Positions 49,472-61,306 of a DNA stretch of 64,000 nt are shown in pieces. The translations under genes and the position numbers were made by a program. The stretch is from Vicia villosa (Eukaryota; Streptophyta; Magnoliopsida; Fabales; Fabaceae), in contig NC_081185.1 of NCBI RefSeq assembly GCF_029867415.1, positions 73,071,553 to 73,135,552 of the forward strand, in the 5' to 3' direction. The notes beneath the pieces were generated by a model. The model saw only the letters and a list, made by a program, of their open reading frames with translations. It searched no databases and was not told the origin of the DNA. The first letter of the stretch is position 1; every line of letters begins with the position of its first letter.

Positions 49472-51548
49472 TGTAACACCCGTATATTTTAATTTTTAAT
49501 TTAAATGGAAATTTAATTTATAATTAGAATTATTGGTGGTTGGTGGGGTTTAATTGGAAGAAAGATGGTTTATAGTGTTGGGCCAAGTGTGGTATTAGTA
49601 AAGAGGGGGTGCTATGTTAGTAAAGCCCTTTACTAAATTAAAAATCTATTTTTCATAAAAATAAGGAATTGAGGAAAAAAGGAAAATAGATGTGGAAGAG
49701 GAGCAGAAAAGTAGAAGTGCTGATACGTGAAAGAGGAACAGAAGAGGAAGAGGGCTAATCAAGATCCTTGGCTAAGGTAAGGGGGGACTCTTCCGGTTAA
49801 TATCTTTTATCGTATTATAGATAATAGGACTGATTAGATGCTTTGTTTGTGTCAATTGGTTATATGATGGATTGGGGTTTTGGGATGATTTTGAGGGGAA
49901 TTGTATGATTTGATGAATTGTATGATTATATGATTGTTATGATGATTGAATGATCCTCTTTGTGTGTTATATTTGTGTTATAACATGTATGTGGCTGATA
50001 TGGTGGTAATTGAGGTTCATGACATAACTTGGTTGGGTTTTGGGGATTTTGGGGTAAATCCCGTAATGCTGTCAATTGCGATGAAAGTTGTGACTTCTGC
50101 CAGTTCGCGCCGCGAAGGTGGGTGCGCGCCGCGAAGGCGGAGTAATTTTCTCGTTCCGCGCCGCGAACCTGTGTTTGCGCCGCGAAGGCGTGTTTTCTAT
50201 TCGTTACGCGCCGCGGACTGTGGGTGGCGCCGCGTGCTGTAGCGATAATTGTTTTCTTTGAAAAATGTAAAGATGTGTAACTTTCAAACCGTATGTCCGT
50301 TTTAGACGCCGTTTTGGACGATGTTCCTTAAATTGAATGTTCTACCATATGAAATGAATAAAATAATAACAACTTGATTTTATTTTAAAAAGTATCATTT
50401 TCTTCAAATGTAGTTTATCCTGGTTTTGCATAGTTGATGAGATGCAATGGTTGTTGTGTGCATAATTGAATATGTGCAATGATGTATGTTGTGATAATGT
50501 GGTTGCTTCTGTTAATTGTGCAAATGGGTGTTATTGTTGTTGCACTGTATGATGAATGATTTACCTGTCATGATGTTGTGGTTGTAATTGGTGTTTGTTA
50601 TACATATATTGTTGATGTAAAATATGTATTTTATTGTGGTTGAGAAATAGCATAATTGTGTATGGCTATTGATTATTGTGGTGGTTGATGATTATGACAT
50701 TTGGTTGATTTATGTGGGTGATAAGCATGTTATGGTTGATACATGCATTCATAATCATTATGTGGCTGATCCTTGACGATGGTGGATCAGTGGTAGCTAA
50801 TTCCCATTGTGTGGAATTAGTGAGTGGGTGTTGCCGTATCCTTGACGATGGTGGATCGGTGAGTTGGGTTATCCCAGATTTTGGTACCACATGCATATAG
50901 TTGCATTTGCATTAGGCTACTTGTGTTATTATAACATGAATGGAAGATTGTCCAATGTTATAATATGTGATGATTGTGTAATGGCTATGATTTGTTTGGA
51001 TGAATTATGGTGTTGTCTCTTGGTAATGTATTCTATTTGTTGTTGTGTGTTGATGAGTACTTCCTGACAATCTGAATATAATGAAATTGGATGAATAATG
51101 TGACTATGATGTGTTATTGTTTATGATTCGATAACATTTGTTAATTGTGAATGAGACTCACCCTTACTTTGATGATTTCAGATTGGCGAGTAGCGGCTTT
51201 TGGCTCGGTGAGGATTAGCTCATGAGCCAGTTTGTTTAGTGTAGCGTCGGTGTCATGCTCTGATATTGTAACACTGGGGGAACGCTAGCTTAGATTTGAT
51301 GATGATACTCTATTTTGTTGTTATTGGAGTAATTTTGTGAGATATTGCATAGATGATGTTATGCTTATCTGTTGATTAATGTTCCGCTGTATAGAAACAT
51401 GATTTTGTTAAATGGATAATTTTCCCCTAAGTGAAGCATGACAATTGATTTATGATAATTTGTTTTAAATTGAATTGTGGCACCCTTGTTTTCATGTTTT
51501 ACTCTGAATTATTTTATTAATTTTCGCGGGGTTTAGAAGGGTGTTACA
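49472..51548 (+). mobile_element. 3' LTR of the young element (2077 bp)
   Basis: Identical to the 5' LTR at an offset of 5394 except for the one substitution noted. GC palindrome cluster at 50102-50239. Confidence 0.95.
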
Positions 51549-52755
<1,207 letters not shown>

Positions 52756-53892
52756 ATGTCGCCTTCCGCGATATTCCTCTCTAATCACCTTATCGAACTA
52801 GTCATGTCATTTCTTCCTGTGAAATCTCTTATGCGACTCAAGTGCGTTTCCAAGTCATGGAACACACTCATATCCGATCCCAGATTTGTCCCACTGCACC
52901 TTCTCCGGTCACAAAGAAATAGGAACCTACTACTCACATACGGGGATTTTGGTTTGGTATCCTTACCTATAAGTCGTTTAGTGGATAATACATCCCTCAC
53001 CCTTTCCTCTCACCAATTGAAATCTGATGAATGTCACCATGTCATTGGTTCATGCAACGGTTTGATCTGTTTGTTTTATCGTACCAGATCCACGATCGAG
53101 TTTAAAAATGCCTGGTTCCGTATTTGGAACCCTGCCACAGGGACAATGTCTGATAGATTAGGATCTTTTCACAAATCTCGATCCAAATTTACACCTAAAA
53201 CGCTTGGATACACATTTGCTTATGATATTTCAACGAGCAATTATAAGATTGTGGCGTTCGGTTATAGATTTATCAAGGTTTTTTGTTTTAATCGTAATGT
53301 TTGGAGAGAAATTCAAAGTTTACCAGACAAAATGGTTATTGTTGATTATCTTCAATACAAAAAAGGTGTGAGTTTGAATGGCACTTTATTTTGGTTGGCC
53401 TTTCTAAATGAGTTCCCATATAACGATTGGCGGGATACTTTTTCTCTTGTGAGATATTTAATTATCTCGTTAGATCTTGCTACAGAAACACGCAGAGAGT
53501 TGTTGCCTCCTCCGGTTTTTGATGAAGTCTCTGATGTTGTTCATCCAAGTATTTCTGTGTTGATGAATTGCCTTTGTTTTTTTTATAACTTTAAAGGTAC
53601 CCATTTTGTTGTATGGCATATGACACAATTTGGAGTTAAAGAATCTTGGACTCAACTCTTTAAAATAAGTTTTGAGAAAGGGCATTTCTTATGTGACTTT
53701 TTTAGTCAATTGTCACTGTATCCTTTGTATATTTCTGAAAATGGCGCAACACTGATATTGGGAAGCAATCGTGAATGCGAACCAATTATCTATAATTCGA
53801 GAGATAATAAAGTAGAGCGAACTAGAATTATCAATGAAATAGATTGGCGTTGTTATGTGGGTTATGTTGAAAGTTTGGCTCCAATTACCTGA
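52756..53892 (+). CDS. F-box protein with F-box-associated (FBA) domain
   Basis: An intact single-exon frame of 378 codons. The N-terminal F-box (about residues 8-48) reads LIELVMSFLPVKSLMRLKCVSKSWNTLISDPRFV, with the expected LP, RFKCVSKSW-type and I-S-P-F positions that bind SKP1 in SCF ubiquitin ligases. The FBA-type region follows: VIGSCNGLICL near residue 97, FRIWNPATG near 121, TLGYTFAYDISTSNYKIVAF near 150, and a W-rich C-terminal half with SLNGTLFWLA near 204. Length and layout are typical of the large plant F-box/FBA family; the substrate cannot be predicted. It is the only normal host gene in the window and it is surrounded by retrotransposons. A small 3' UTR intron follows the stop. 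Confidence 0.92.
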   Translation: MSPSAIFLSNHLIELVMSFLPVKSLMRLKCVSKSWNTLISDPRFVPLHLLRSQRNRNLLLTYGDFGLVSLPISRLVDNTSLTLSSHQLKSDECHHVIGSCNGLICLFYRTRSTIEFKNAWFRIWNPATGTMSDRLGSFHKSRSKFTPKTLGYTFAYDISTSNYKIVAFGYRFIKVFCFNRNVWREIQSLPDKMVIVDYLQYKKGVSLNGTLFWLAFLNEFPYNDWRDTFSLVRYLIISLDLATETRRELLPPPVFDEVSDVVHPSISVLMNCLCFFYNFKGTHFVVWHMTQFGVKESWTQLFKISFEKGHFLCDFFSQLSLYPLYISENGATLILGSNRECEPIIYNSRDNKVERTRIINEIDWRCYVGYVESLAPIT

Positions 53893-53894
53893 AA

Positions 53895-54004
53895 GTAAGT
53901 TCCTTTCTTATGATTTACTAGTTTGATTTTATTCAAGTCCTTGTGATTGCATAGTATTAGATAGACTGCAAGTATTTTCCCTGGTAGCTAATTTAATTTT
54001 GCAG
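53895..54004 (+). other. Probable 3' UTR intron of the F-box gene
   Basis: Two bases after the stop codon the sequence reads AAA|GTAAGT, and 110 bp later a T-rich tract ends TTTTGCAG|GCAGG. Both fit plant splice consensus. Introns right after the stop are common in F-box/FBA genes. A 3' UTR would continue to about 54300. Confidence 0.65.
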
Positions 54005-55159
54005 GCAGGAAATTGCTTCTGGTTGAATGGAGCACTGGATTTAGTACAAAATGTGGCTGCATTGTTGAGAGTTATGCATTCAGTTTTTCTTTGTATTTGA
54101 TTTTACCTTTTTTATTTTAGTGTTTCACTCTTAACATCAAGTGCAACATGTTTGAAAGAAGGGAAGAAATTTACTGCTAAATAATTGTGTTGTTTTATAG
54201 CGTTTGTAGCAACTGTATTCATGGAAAGAAGATATTGCCCAACTCTTTATAATCATTTTGTTATGATATGAATACTTTTGTAGATCTTGCAATGCACTTA
54301 ATAACTGTGTCCTTAATTTTGGTACTCCTATCCTTCATTCAGTTTTAATATACAAGATATATTATTGACAGGATTGGCTATTAACATGGAAATGCATAAG
54401 AAGCATGAATTCCGAGATAAATGAATACATCCTAGTATCTTACTTATCAACCTTTGTTGATGGCGCTTGAAAAGTGAACCTATGATGTACCGAAAATAAT
54501 GGCAACAACACATAAGTAATGTTGTTGTCAAACTTGACGTGATTTCTGCAGTGTCAACCGGTACAAAGCATAAAATCAGTTTATATATACACAAAATACA
54601 TGAAAAATGTTTGTGGAAATACACAGCTACCAAACCAGATAGATACTACACTAGTTGCAATAACAAAATACTACCTTGCCTTTTGTGTGGTCGACTGATC
54701 TCTAGGTAATTGTCTTCTGTCACACCCATGTTGAGTTTTGGGCATCCTTCGTTGTATGTGGAGAAAGGTCTAAATATTTTATCTCAATTGTGTGTTATAT
54801 TTGTGCGGTCGAGTAATGGTTTTTAGGATTTCGGCTAGTATAATACAGGTCCTCGCAGTAGTAATTACGGTCGTCGCAATGTGAATTAACAATAATTAAT
54901 TCTTTAATATAAAAATAGTAAATAAGGGTATCAGTATTGAGAGTTGCCGATACCTTTTTGTCGCGACTATTTTCGCGGTCACAAACATTCTTTTAAGACC
55001 TTGGAGAATAGAAAGGAAAAAATCTCCTAATAGGAATTCCGTATTCTTTAACTGTAAGATCGGGCTAATTCTTTAGCACAGGGTTTGTAAGACATATTCC
55101 TACACTTTTGCCATTTAGCCATTTAGATTGTTGAAAAAAGTTTCGAAAAGAGAGATATC
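54005..55159. other. F-box 3' UTR followed by unclassified intergenic DNA
   Basis: Up to about 54300 the sequence is T-rich and fits a 3' UTR, though no single poly(A) signal stands out. From 54300 to 55159 I see no gene or recognisable element. The 101-codon minus-strand frame at 54328-54633 has no protein features. ATATC at 55155-55159 is the left flank of the next LTR. Confidence 0.5.
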
Positions 55160-56481
55160 TGTTGCACCCCAAAATTTGCCCACCTAATTTTATTTCTAAA
55201 TGGCTTGTGCATCTCATAATCTCTCCATTAGGTCATCTAACATTAATGCATCATTGATCAATAAAGTTGGTATGGGATCAAGAATCTTGTAGAATGAGGT
55301 TTTATTTGTTGAGCTTGAATTTGACAAAGGTATTTCAATTGAGGTTGACTGGCATTAAGATTTCATCTAAACAAGCCTGGTTCAACTAATTATGTGTTGT
55401 GCAAGTCAAGATTTTGGGTGCCATGCAAGGATTTAATTTGAATTTATGTGGAATTTTAGTTTCATTTCAAGGCATTGTCAAAGTTTTGACTTTTGGCCCA
55501 AGTCAACCTTGGAAAGTTGACTTTTGAGCCAAAGGTCCTTCTTAAATATTTACGTTGGTTCTTTATCTCATCTATGCTTATCCAAGATTGCAAGAATTGG
55601 TGGGAAATGTTAAAGATCTATAATTAGGCACTTGGAGAGAAAAAGGAGATTCAGATCTCTTTTGAAAGGAAAAAAGAAATATTTACATTACAAGGTTCAA
55701 ATGTTTCAATTATCATTTCCATTTATACTCTCCATCATTCACGGGCAGAGGAGATTCATGTTTCTATCCTTAGTCTAAAGTGCCTTCAAGGCATCCACAT
55801 TACAAAAACATTACAAAAGTCCACATCATTCACAATTTCAAGCTCAAGGTACATTATCTTATATTGCAAAAAAATTTATGTATTACATCTCAAAAAAACT
55901 ACAAAATTCATGTTCATCAAAGCCAATAATTGTCCTATAAACCTAGTGTTTCTAAGTCTCCAACTACATCACCTCCCACCACCCTTGCTCCTGATGCCCA
56001 CGCTCCATTCAAATTTGCAAACTTCAAGGTGCTTCATAGTTCAAGTTACCATCCTCCATCATGGTGATTCACCTCCACCAACATATGTCTTCAAAATCTG
56101 TCACCTTGCCATCATATACTTACACAGGGTACCTGCAAAACCAGAAACAGATCCAAGTTATCCCTGCTGCAAATCAAAAACAAAACAATTATTACCATCC
56201 AGTCATTTAACCTACCAAAAACAAAAAACTTTAAACCACACTCCTAACCGTTTCTAGCTTCAAGCTAAATGCCCTAACAGATTTGATAACTAACTCATAA
56301 CCAACTTACCAATTTCTAACAGCTTGTAACCTATTTCAAACTAACCTCTAACCAACTTTTGTAACAGAAAGACAGTTTTATAACTAACTTTCATAACACC
56401 TATAACTGAATAACAAACTCAGAACCAGTCCCTAACAGAATAAGACAAATAGTTTCTAACCATATCATTCAACTATGTAAC

Positions 56482-56634
56482 TGATAGGAAGAAGTTCCTA
56501 CCAAGGCAATAGGATTAGGGTTTCAACAATAAAAAGAAAGACATTAAAAATAAGCTAAAAAGTAGAGATAAAAATAACTTTTGATTTCATTGATTGATTC
56601 CAAATGTCTCTATGAGACTACAATATATACTACT
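56482..56634 (-). repeat. Truncated left LTR of the short-LTR element (153 bp)
   Basis: Base-for-base identical by eye to 62414-62566. It is cut where TGTGGACCTCCG, the terminus of an Ogre-like LTR, begins. The missing 105 bp and the polypurine tract were not found elsewhere, so a deletion probably accompanied the insertion. Confidence 0.9.
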
Positions 56635-59260
56635 TGTGGACCTCCGTTTTTTAATCCGGGCCATACCTCTGTTCTGTAGAGATACGTGAACTGACTCTTT
56701 TTTATCGCTTAATGCTTTCGCATTTTTGAAAATTCACAGAGTCGCCACCGACCTTTTATTTTATCCAATTAAGGAAAGGTTTATAAAAGACACAGAAAAA
56801 AGACCTTTAAGAAATTCTGGATAAGGGGGTAGGTTATACAAAGGGAAGGTGTTAGCACCCTTTGTATCCATGGTTATCCATGGGCTCTTAAGTTTGCTTA
56901 GCTCACTTGTTTTTCGATCACTTTTCAATTGCTCTGAAATTGCTCATATGTGGTTCCAAATACTTTTGTAAATTGAATTTTGTAATGATCCGTGTGCGGA
57001 TGTATACAAAATGCTTGTTTATCTTTCGAAAGATGTTTTTGAAAAGAACGTTAACTTTGTAATAATCCGTGTTTGGATGTATACAAAGTATTGTCTTTTT
57101 TTGTTTTGAAAAACAACAATGTATGAGAATTTTGTTTGTTTTGATTTGAGCAAGCAAACTAGGAGGTCTACCCTGAGTTGTAAGGTCTTCATCCTATTTC
57201 CTTTAAAAATCTATCCTTTCACCGGATATAAACAAAAGGTTCGATTTTGTACTCGAAATAGTAGAATTTTGACTTTTGATTTTGAAAAGAATGAGAAGGG
57301 ATTACCTTAAGAGGTGCAAGTGTGATTGTGATTGGATTCAGATATTTTATCTTTGAAGTTAGTGATCTAACGGTTCAATTTTATCTTTGACATACACGCA
57401 GTTTATATTTGCTGGAAATTAAAATGCGGAAATGTAAAGTGCGGAAAGTAAATCTACGCTATTACATCGATTGTGCAGGAAATGTAAACTAGCCTATTTA
57501 CATGAATTTGACATCCTATACATTTATCTAGGAATTTAAATTGCAAGAAAAATAAAAGGCATGTTTTTGGATTTTTTATGGTTGATTTTAATTATAATTA
57601 ATGCATGATTAATTAAATTAAAATGAAGAAAAAAGATGAAAATAGATTTTAACCTAGAAATTAAGTTTAAAATATGTACACAATATTTGCTAATTAATTT
57701 TAAAACAAAACTAATTTTTTTGGAATTTTTGGAATTGATTTGAAATTGATTTAAGTTAATTAAAACATAATTATGCAAATAATTATACAAATAATTAAAA
57801 CTTAAAAAGAAAATTATTCAAAATATGTACAAAATTAGTTTATAATATATAAACAATATTTTATATAAAGAACAATTTTTTTTATGATTTTTTGATTGGT
57901 TAGAATAATTAAAAAGCAAATATATAAATATATACTAATTAATTATGCAAAATATTGAAATTTTGAAGAAAAATAAAATATTTTTATTTCAGAAAATAAT
58001 ATATTATTTTAGAAGTCTAAAAATATTTTTTGTGCATTTTTTGGATTTTTAAAACTATTTTTAATTAATTTAACAAAGAAATTAAAATAAAATAGAAAAT
58101 AAAAGGATACTGATCATGTGTGGTTGATTGGAGAGTCCATGATAAGGACTGCTTGATCTGGTGCGTTGAATGATTCATTAAATGAGATCAGATGGTCCAG
58201 AAATTGAGGCACGTGGTGATCAGTACACCTGCAAAGCACAGAATTAGAGGAATTTTTTTAAAAGTACGCGCGCTGGCTGTCCAATGAGGTGGGGACACCT
58301 CATCATCTTCAACCTCTCGCTAGGGCCTTTTACAGCGCTTTTATGAAAGAGCGCTGTAATTGATGAGTTTCAGACCTGCAAAATAACGAATAGGGGTAAA
58401 CGTGCAAAGAAATTTGGCGCGATGGTACCATTCAACTCGTCTGATCCATACGAACCTAATAGTACCACTTAGAACCTCTAATTTTGCCTATTTTGGAAAA
58501 CCCTAATTTTGAGATGAAGAACCCTAAAATGGTAGTTTCGTGTATACGTGTTCAAACTTCAATTAAGTTTCCAGAAATGATCTACACCTCAAACCAAACT
58601 TAATTGTATGTCTACATCTTGCTAAGTATGTGTGAATAACCAGATACAAGTTGATTTAGGTTCGAACAAATTATGACCTGTATAGCTCGATTTAGTGAGC
58701 TTCAAGGCTTGCAATTGATTGGGATACGTTTATTGATGTTCAAGGATGATGTTTGAATGCTTAGTTTGTATTGAAATGGACTGAAATTAAAAATTCGAAT
58801 TTGAAATTTCTTTGAAAAGTTTCAAGTGGTTACAAGGGTATTATGAGTAAAGCTTTGTTTCTGAACTTGCCTCCTTATGTTACTGAAGTATGATAGTCTA
58901 TATATAAGCATTGAGTGCTTAGAATTGAAGCTAAGAAGCATCTTAGTTGCCTTTGTGGAATTCTTGCATTTTTTATATTAAAAAGCTTTGAATTATTGAC
59001 CAAGTCTTCTTGCCTTCAATGCACCTGCCTTGCTCTTCAATTCTCTGCAGAAAGATGAAGATTCCTTGGGTGAGTCATGCTTGGAAGTTAAGCTACCATT
59101 TATCCATCCATTTTCCTTTTAATTTTAATCTTAAAATAAGATAAAATCAAGCAAAAAATGAATAAAAATGGTGTGGGCTTAGTCTTGGTCGTGGGAGGCC
59201 CATAATAACATGGCAAATCATCTGACCAAAAATTTCTAATCACATTCCCAACAAACACCA
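56635..59260 (-). mobile_element. Ogre-like LTR, minus strand, 5' truncated
   Basis: On the minus strand the end is CGGAGGTCCACA at 56635, preceded by the AGGTCGGTGGCGACTCTGTG segment typical of U5 in this group. A TATA-like TTATATATAGAC lies near 58900. A 10-bp inverted repeat with AGCGCT palindromes is at 58330-58359. U3 is much shorter than in the other LTRs and no TGTCATACCCC start is seen. The right boundary between about 59050 and 59300 is my estimate. No gene. Confidence 0.65.
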
Positions 59261-59332
59261 ATCTCTTTTGTAATGATACACCCGACGCTGAAATCGAAAC
59301 CGAACCCGAGACCAAACCAGAACCTGAATTAC

Positions 59333-60406
59333 TGATCAGTGCATTTTTATGCACGTTCTTCCATGTTTGTACTCAAGCATTTCTTCGGTTTGTTTTATTT
59401 ATTTTTATGTTTTAATATGTTTTTATATTTTATTTTATTTTTGCACTTATTTGTTTTTCGTATTAATTTTTCAGCAATAACAGTCTGCACGGAAACGTTC
59501 ATATCTGGAGTTCCAGGAGTTCGATTGAGGCGTTCTAATAATCGCCGGAAAGCTAAGAAAAAGATCTACGATTTTTGTTCAGAAGTAAGAAGCAAATTCG
59601 GACTCCAACAAGGCCAGAAAACTCGTACAAGCTGCTGCATTATTTTTTGTATTTTGTTTGGGTTAGTTGTATTGGGCCTGGATCACACATTTGACCCAGT
59701 TAAGTTGTGAAACGGGTCGTGCTAATTGCTCCTAGGGTAGCAGCCGAAAAAACAATAGGTAGTTACCATTCACGATTTTGGAGGATCATCCATCACTATT
59801 GACGGAATTTTCGAAGCTTTTGTACGATCCCATGGCGAACTAATCCTATTGAGTTGATCTGCTGTAATTCGGATTCCAAGACTTGAGGTTAATATTATTT
59901 TGCAATATAATTACTATTCATATCAATCTTATTTTGTGTCATTCGTTTGCTTAATCCGAATTATCATAGAATAACATTGTTCATTCGATTGATTTATGTT
60001 TCCTGAATTTATATGCGCTATATCGTCTGCTTAATTCGTTATTCCGCTAATTGTTGAACCGTTTGCTTAATCCGGTGAAAGAGGATCATAATTCTTATAA
60101 TTCCATTCTCGCTTGTTGAATGTTTTTGTGCTTCGAATGTGAATAAAATCCGCAGAATTATATTTATCGATGATAGTAGGAACCGAAACAGCAGATTAGC
60201 TTAACTCTATAATCACTTATTTTCAAAACAGCTTATTTTATAATCACTTTTTATAAACTTTTTTTTTTTCGACCAAACCAACCCCCCTAATCGATTTAGC
60301 GTTTTAGTTAATAAAAATCAAGAATCCTTGCGATACGACTCGAGCCATTGTCGCTATACTACGTTTTGAAAACTACTCGTTTTGACCCGCGAGCGACAGC
60401 GGATCA
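59333..60406 (+). mobile_element. Solo LTR (1074 bp) with perfect ATTAC duplication
   Basis: Starts TGATCAGTGCATTTTTATGC and ends GCGACAGCGGATCA; ATTAC flanks both sides (59328-59332 and 60407-60411). The GCGATACGACTCGAGCC phrase near the end resembles U5 regions of Ty3-gypsy (Athila-type) LTRs, so I place it on the plus strand with moderate certainty. It interrupts a minus-strand frame that is open on both sides. Confidence 0.85.
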
Positions 60407-60411
60407 ATTAC

Positions 60412-60790
60412 TCACAATATATCCTCCCCAACTTGAAAAGAAATATGACTGGCCGCAAGAAGCAATTTGAATCTTTGAAGGAAGATAAACTTCAAAACAG
60501 ATGCCACAAGTAAGCTCATTGGCATCAGGATTCACATAAACTTTCTTCTCCAACAAACTAGTTGTTTTTCAAACTTGTTCTTCATCAGCAAACCACACAT
60601 CATTAACTTTACTCCAATTATAAGGACTACGTAGGATACTCGCAGCAACCCGCGGTATAGAAAGAGCTGCTACTACTCTACTAATATCATCTTCCTGCCG
60701 TTTCTGGATATCTGATTCTTTCAATATAGTAGAATTTTGCTCAGGTCTACGAGAGTCGGCGGGGTCAGAATCGTCGCCATCCTTCTTCAT
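60412..60790 (-). pseudogene. Captured ARIADNE-type RBR E3 ubiquitin ligase fragment
   Basis: Minus-strand codons read ILKESDIQKRQEDDISRV, ALSIPRVAASILRSPYNWSK, VNDVWFADEEQV, then a TGA at 60569-60571, then TSLLEKK and ELTCGICFEVYLPSKI ... ASCGQSYF ... SSWGGYI. This order (LKE.DI..RQ, ILLR.YNWS, DEWFADEE, LTCGICFE, CGH.FC, CW.GYI) is the UBA-like and RING1 start of plant ARIADNE proteins. Zinc ligands are damaged: the expected His is Gln, one Cys is Phe and one Cys is Ser. After GGYI comes GTGAGT, a possible retained intron start. It is a non-functional fragment inside a retrotransposon. What precedes it (60790-61280) is element-specific and unrecognised. Confidence 0.82.
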
Positions 60791-61306
60791 CATGTAGTAT
60801 TGTAATAACTGTTTCGACCAACACGCCTTGAACAATGGTGATTTAGAAGTAACAATCTTAGAAAGAAGTGGTAGAGGCATGATGAAAATTTTCAGAACAA
60901 AAATAGGATCGGGAGGTTTCGGAGGAATTTTGATATTAACATCATTATGAAAATCTCCATCATTGAAACTAGGCTCAACAATAAGAATCGTTGCATATAC
61001 ATGATTTGCAATTTTTGCATGGATTGAAAATAAAGATGACACAGGATAAGGAACTTGAATCCATTTCTGCTTCACTGTGGATGAAGGATTTAGAGATCTT
61101 TGGTCACCAACATTAAGGACACGATCAACAACAGAATCTTCGACAAAGGAACACTCTTCGGAAGATTTCATGAATTCACAAGTTGGTTGGGATTCATACA
61201 TATTATGTTGCTCTTGTTGTGTTGCATACAACTCTAATGAATCTTGTATATCCTTCTCAACAGTTGCAGGGATTGCATCAACAAAACAAAACAAAACAAA
61301 ACAAAA
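60791..61306 (-). pseudogene. Second element-specific frame, unknown
   Basis: The frame (ATG-like start near 61294) continues into the ARIADNE fragment. It has a DAIPATVEKDIQDSLELY segment resembling DTIPKSVEEDLKESSDL in the preceding gag-like ORF, suggesting internal duplication. A (CAAAA)5 microsatellite at 61282-61306 sits exactly where the two frames meet, so unit-number change would shift the frame. Confidence 0.6.

Larger units (their letters stand above)
44078..51548 (+). mobile_element. Complete young non-autonomous LTR element (LARD-like), 7471 bp
   Basis: Two 2077-bp LTRs flank a 3317-bp interior. The duplication AGGCC is perfect (44073-44077 and 51549-51553). PBS and polypurine tract are in place. 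Comparing the LTRs by eye I find no indel and one substitution (T45591 versus C50985). The interior has no frame longer than about 80 codons and no gag, RT, RNase H or integrase motif I can recognise, so mobility would depend on proteins from a relative. TGTAACA ends, tRNA-Met PBS and the ATGTTTTCGAGGACGAAAAC phrase before the PPT point to a Tekay-type chromovirus ancestor. Confidence 0.93.

Noticed and set aside
54328..54633. 101-codon minus-strand frame downstream of the F-box gene
   Set aside because: No recognisable domain or promoter and composition like surrounding intergenic DNA.
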